Assembly: GCA_030639955.1 (NCBI GenBank)
Contig: DAOWKH010000083.1
Location: 1-5,236 of the forward strand
Source: Candidatus Omnitrophota bacterium
GTDB lineage: Bacteria > Omnitrophota > 4484-213
DNA: 5,236 bases
Direction of reading: 5' to 3'
Shown: in pieces, positions 5,222 through 5,236 of the stretch
How the letters are laid out: each line of letters begins with the position of its first letter
Numbering within the stretch: the first letter of the stretch is position 1
The notes under the pieces: generated by a model
What the model saw: only the letters and a program-made list of their open reading frames with translations
Database searches by the model: none
Told to the model about the DNA's origin: nothing
Program-made: the position numbers and the translations under genes

Positions 5222-5236
5222 GGTAATTGAAAATTA

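Noticed and set aside
5154..5236. Open reading frame starting at 5154 (or ATG at 5187) and running off the right edge
   Set aside because: It consists almost entirely of palindromes and AT heptamers, has no properly spaced ribosome binding site, and encodes no recognisable motif.

Overview
The window reads as an AT-rich bacterial chromosome segment. The organism is probably Gram-negative, because the left gene encodes a TolC-type outer-membrane efflux protein with a signal peptide. Gene content and the dense short repeats recall uncultivated candidate-phylum genomes such as Omnitrophota, but that assignment is an impression from memory and not proven by the sequence.

Layout: (1) 1-1505, minus strand, holds a TolC-family outer-membrane protein that runs off the left edge near its natural C-terminus. 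(2) 1506-1645 is a divergent control region with two well-formed sigma70-type promoters, each with 17-bp spacing. One faces left and ends almost at the tolC start codon, so that mRNA is predicted to be leaderless. The other faces right. (3) 1646-1738 encodes a 30-residue peptide resembling the N-terminus of DUF89 damage-control phosphatases, then stops; it looks like a gene remnant kept as a leader ORF. (4) 1743-2549 encodes an inositol-monophosphatase-family enzyme. (5) 2546-5062 encodes leucyl-tRNA synthetase (leuS), overlapping the previous gene by ATGA. (6) 5063-5236 is non-coding and consists of AT-rich heptamers and small palindromes. Items 3-5 probably form one rightward transcription unit. 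The pairing of the phosphatase with leuS shows no obvious pathway link.

The striking feature is a repeat system laid over ordinary genes. At least nine short tandem arrays, all with a period of exactly 7 bp but with different unit sequences, sit inside tolC and leuS, and a related AT-rich array follows leuS. Several abut, or are interrupted by, small GC-rich palindromes. The arrays supply much of the TolC signal peptide, the first residues of LeuRS, and several loops of LeuRS, all in frame. A palindrome supplies the C-terminal tail of the phosphatase. Every genic array is free of stop codons in the sense direction. Because 7 and 3 share no factor, each array encodes the same cyclic heptapeptide in any reading frame. 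The heptamers plus palindromes are the best candidate here for an undescribed repeat-generating or mobile-element process. I see no tRNA, rRNA, CRISPR array or transposase gene.
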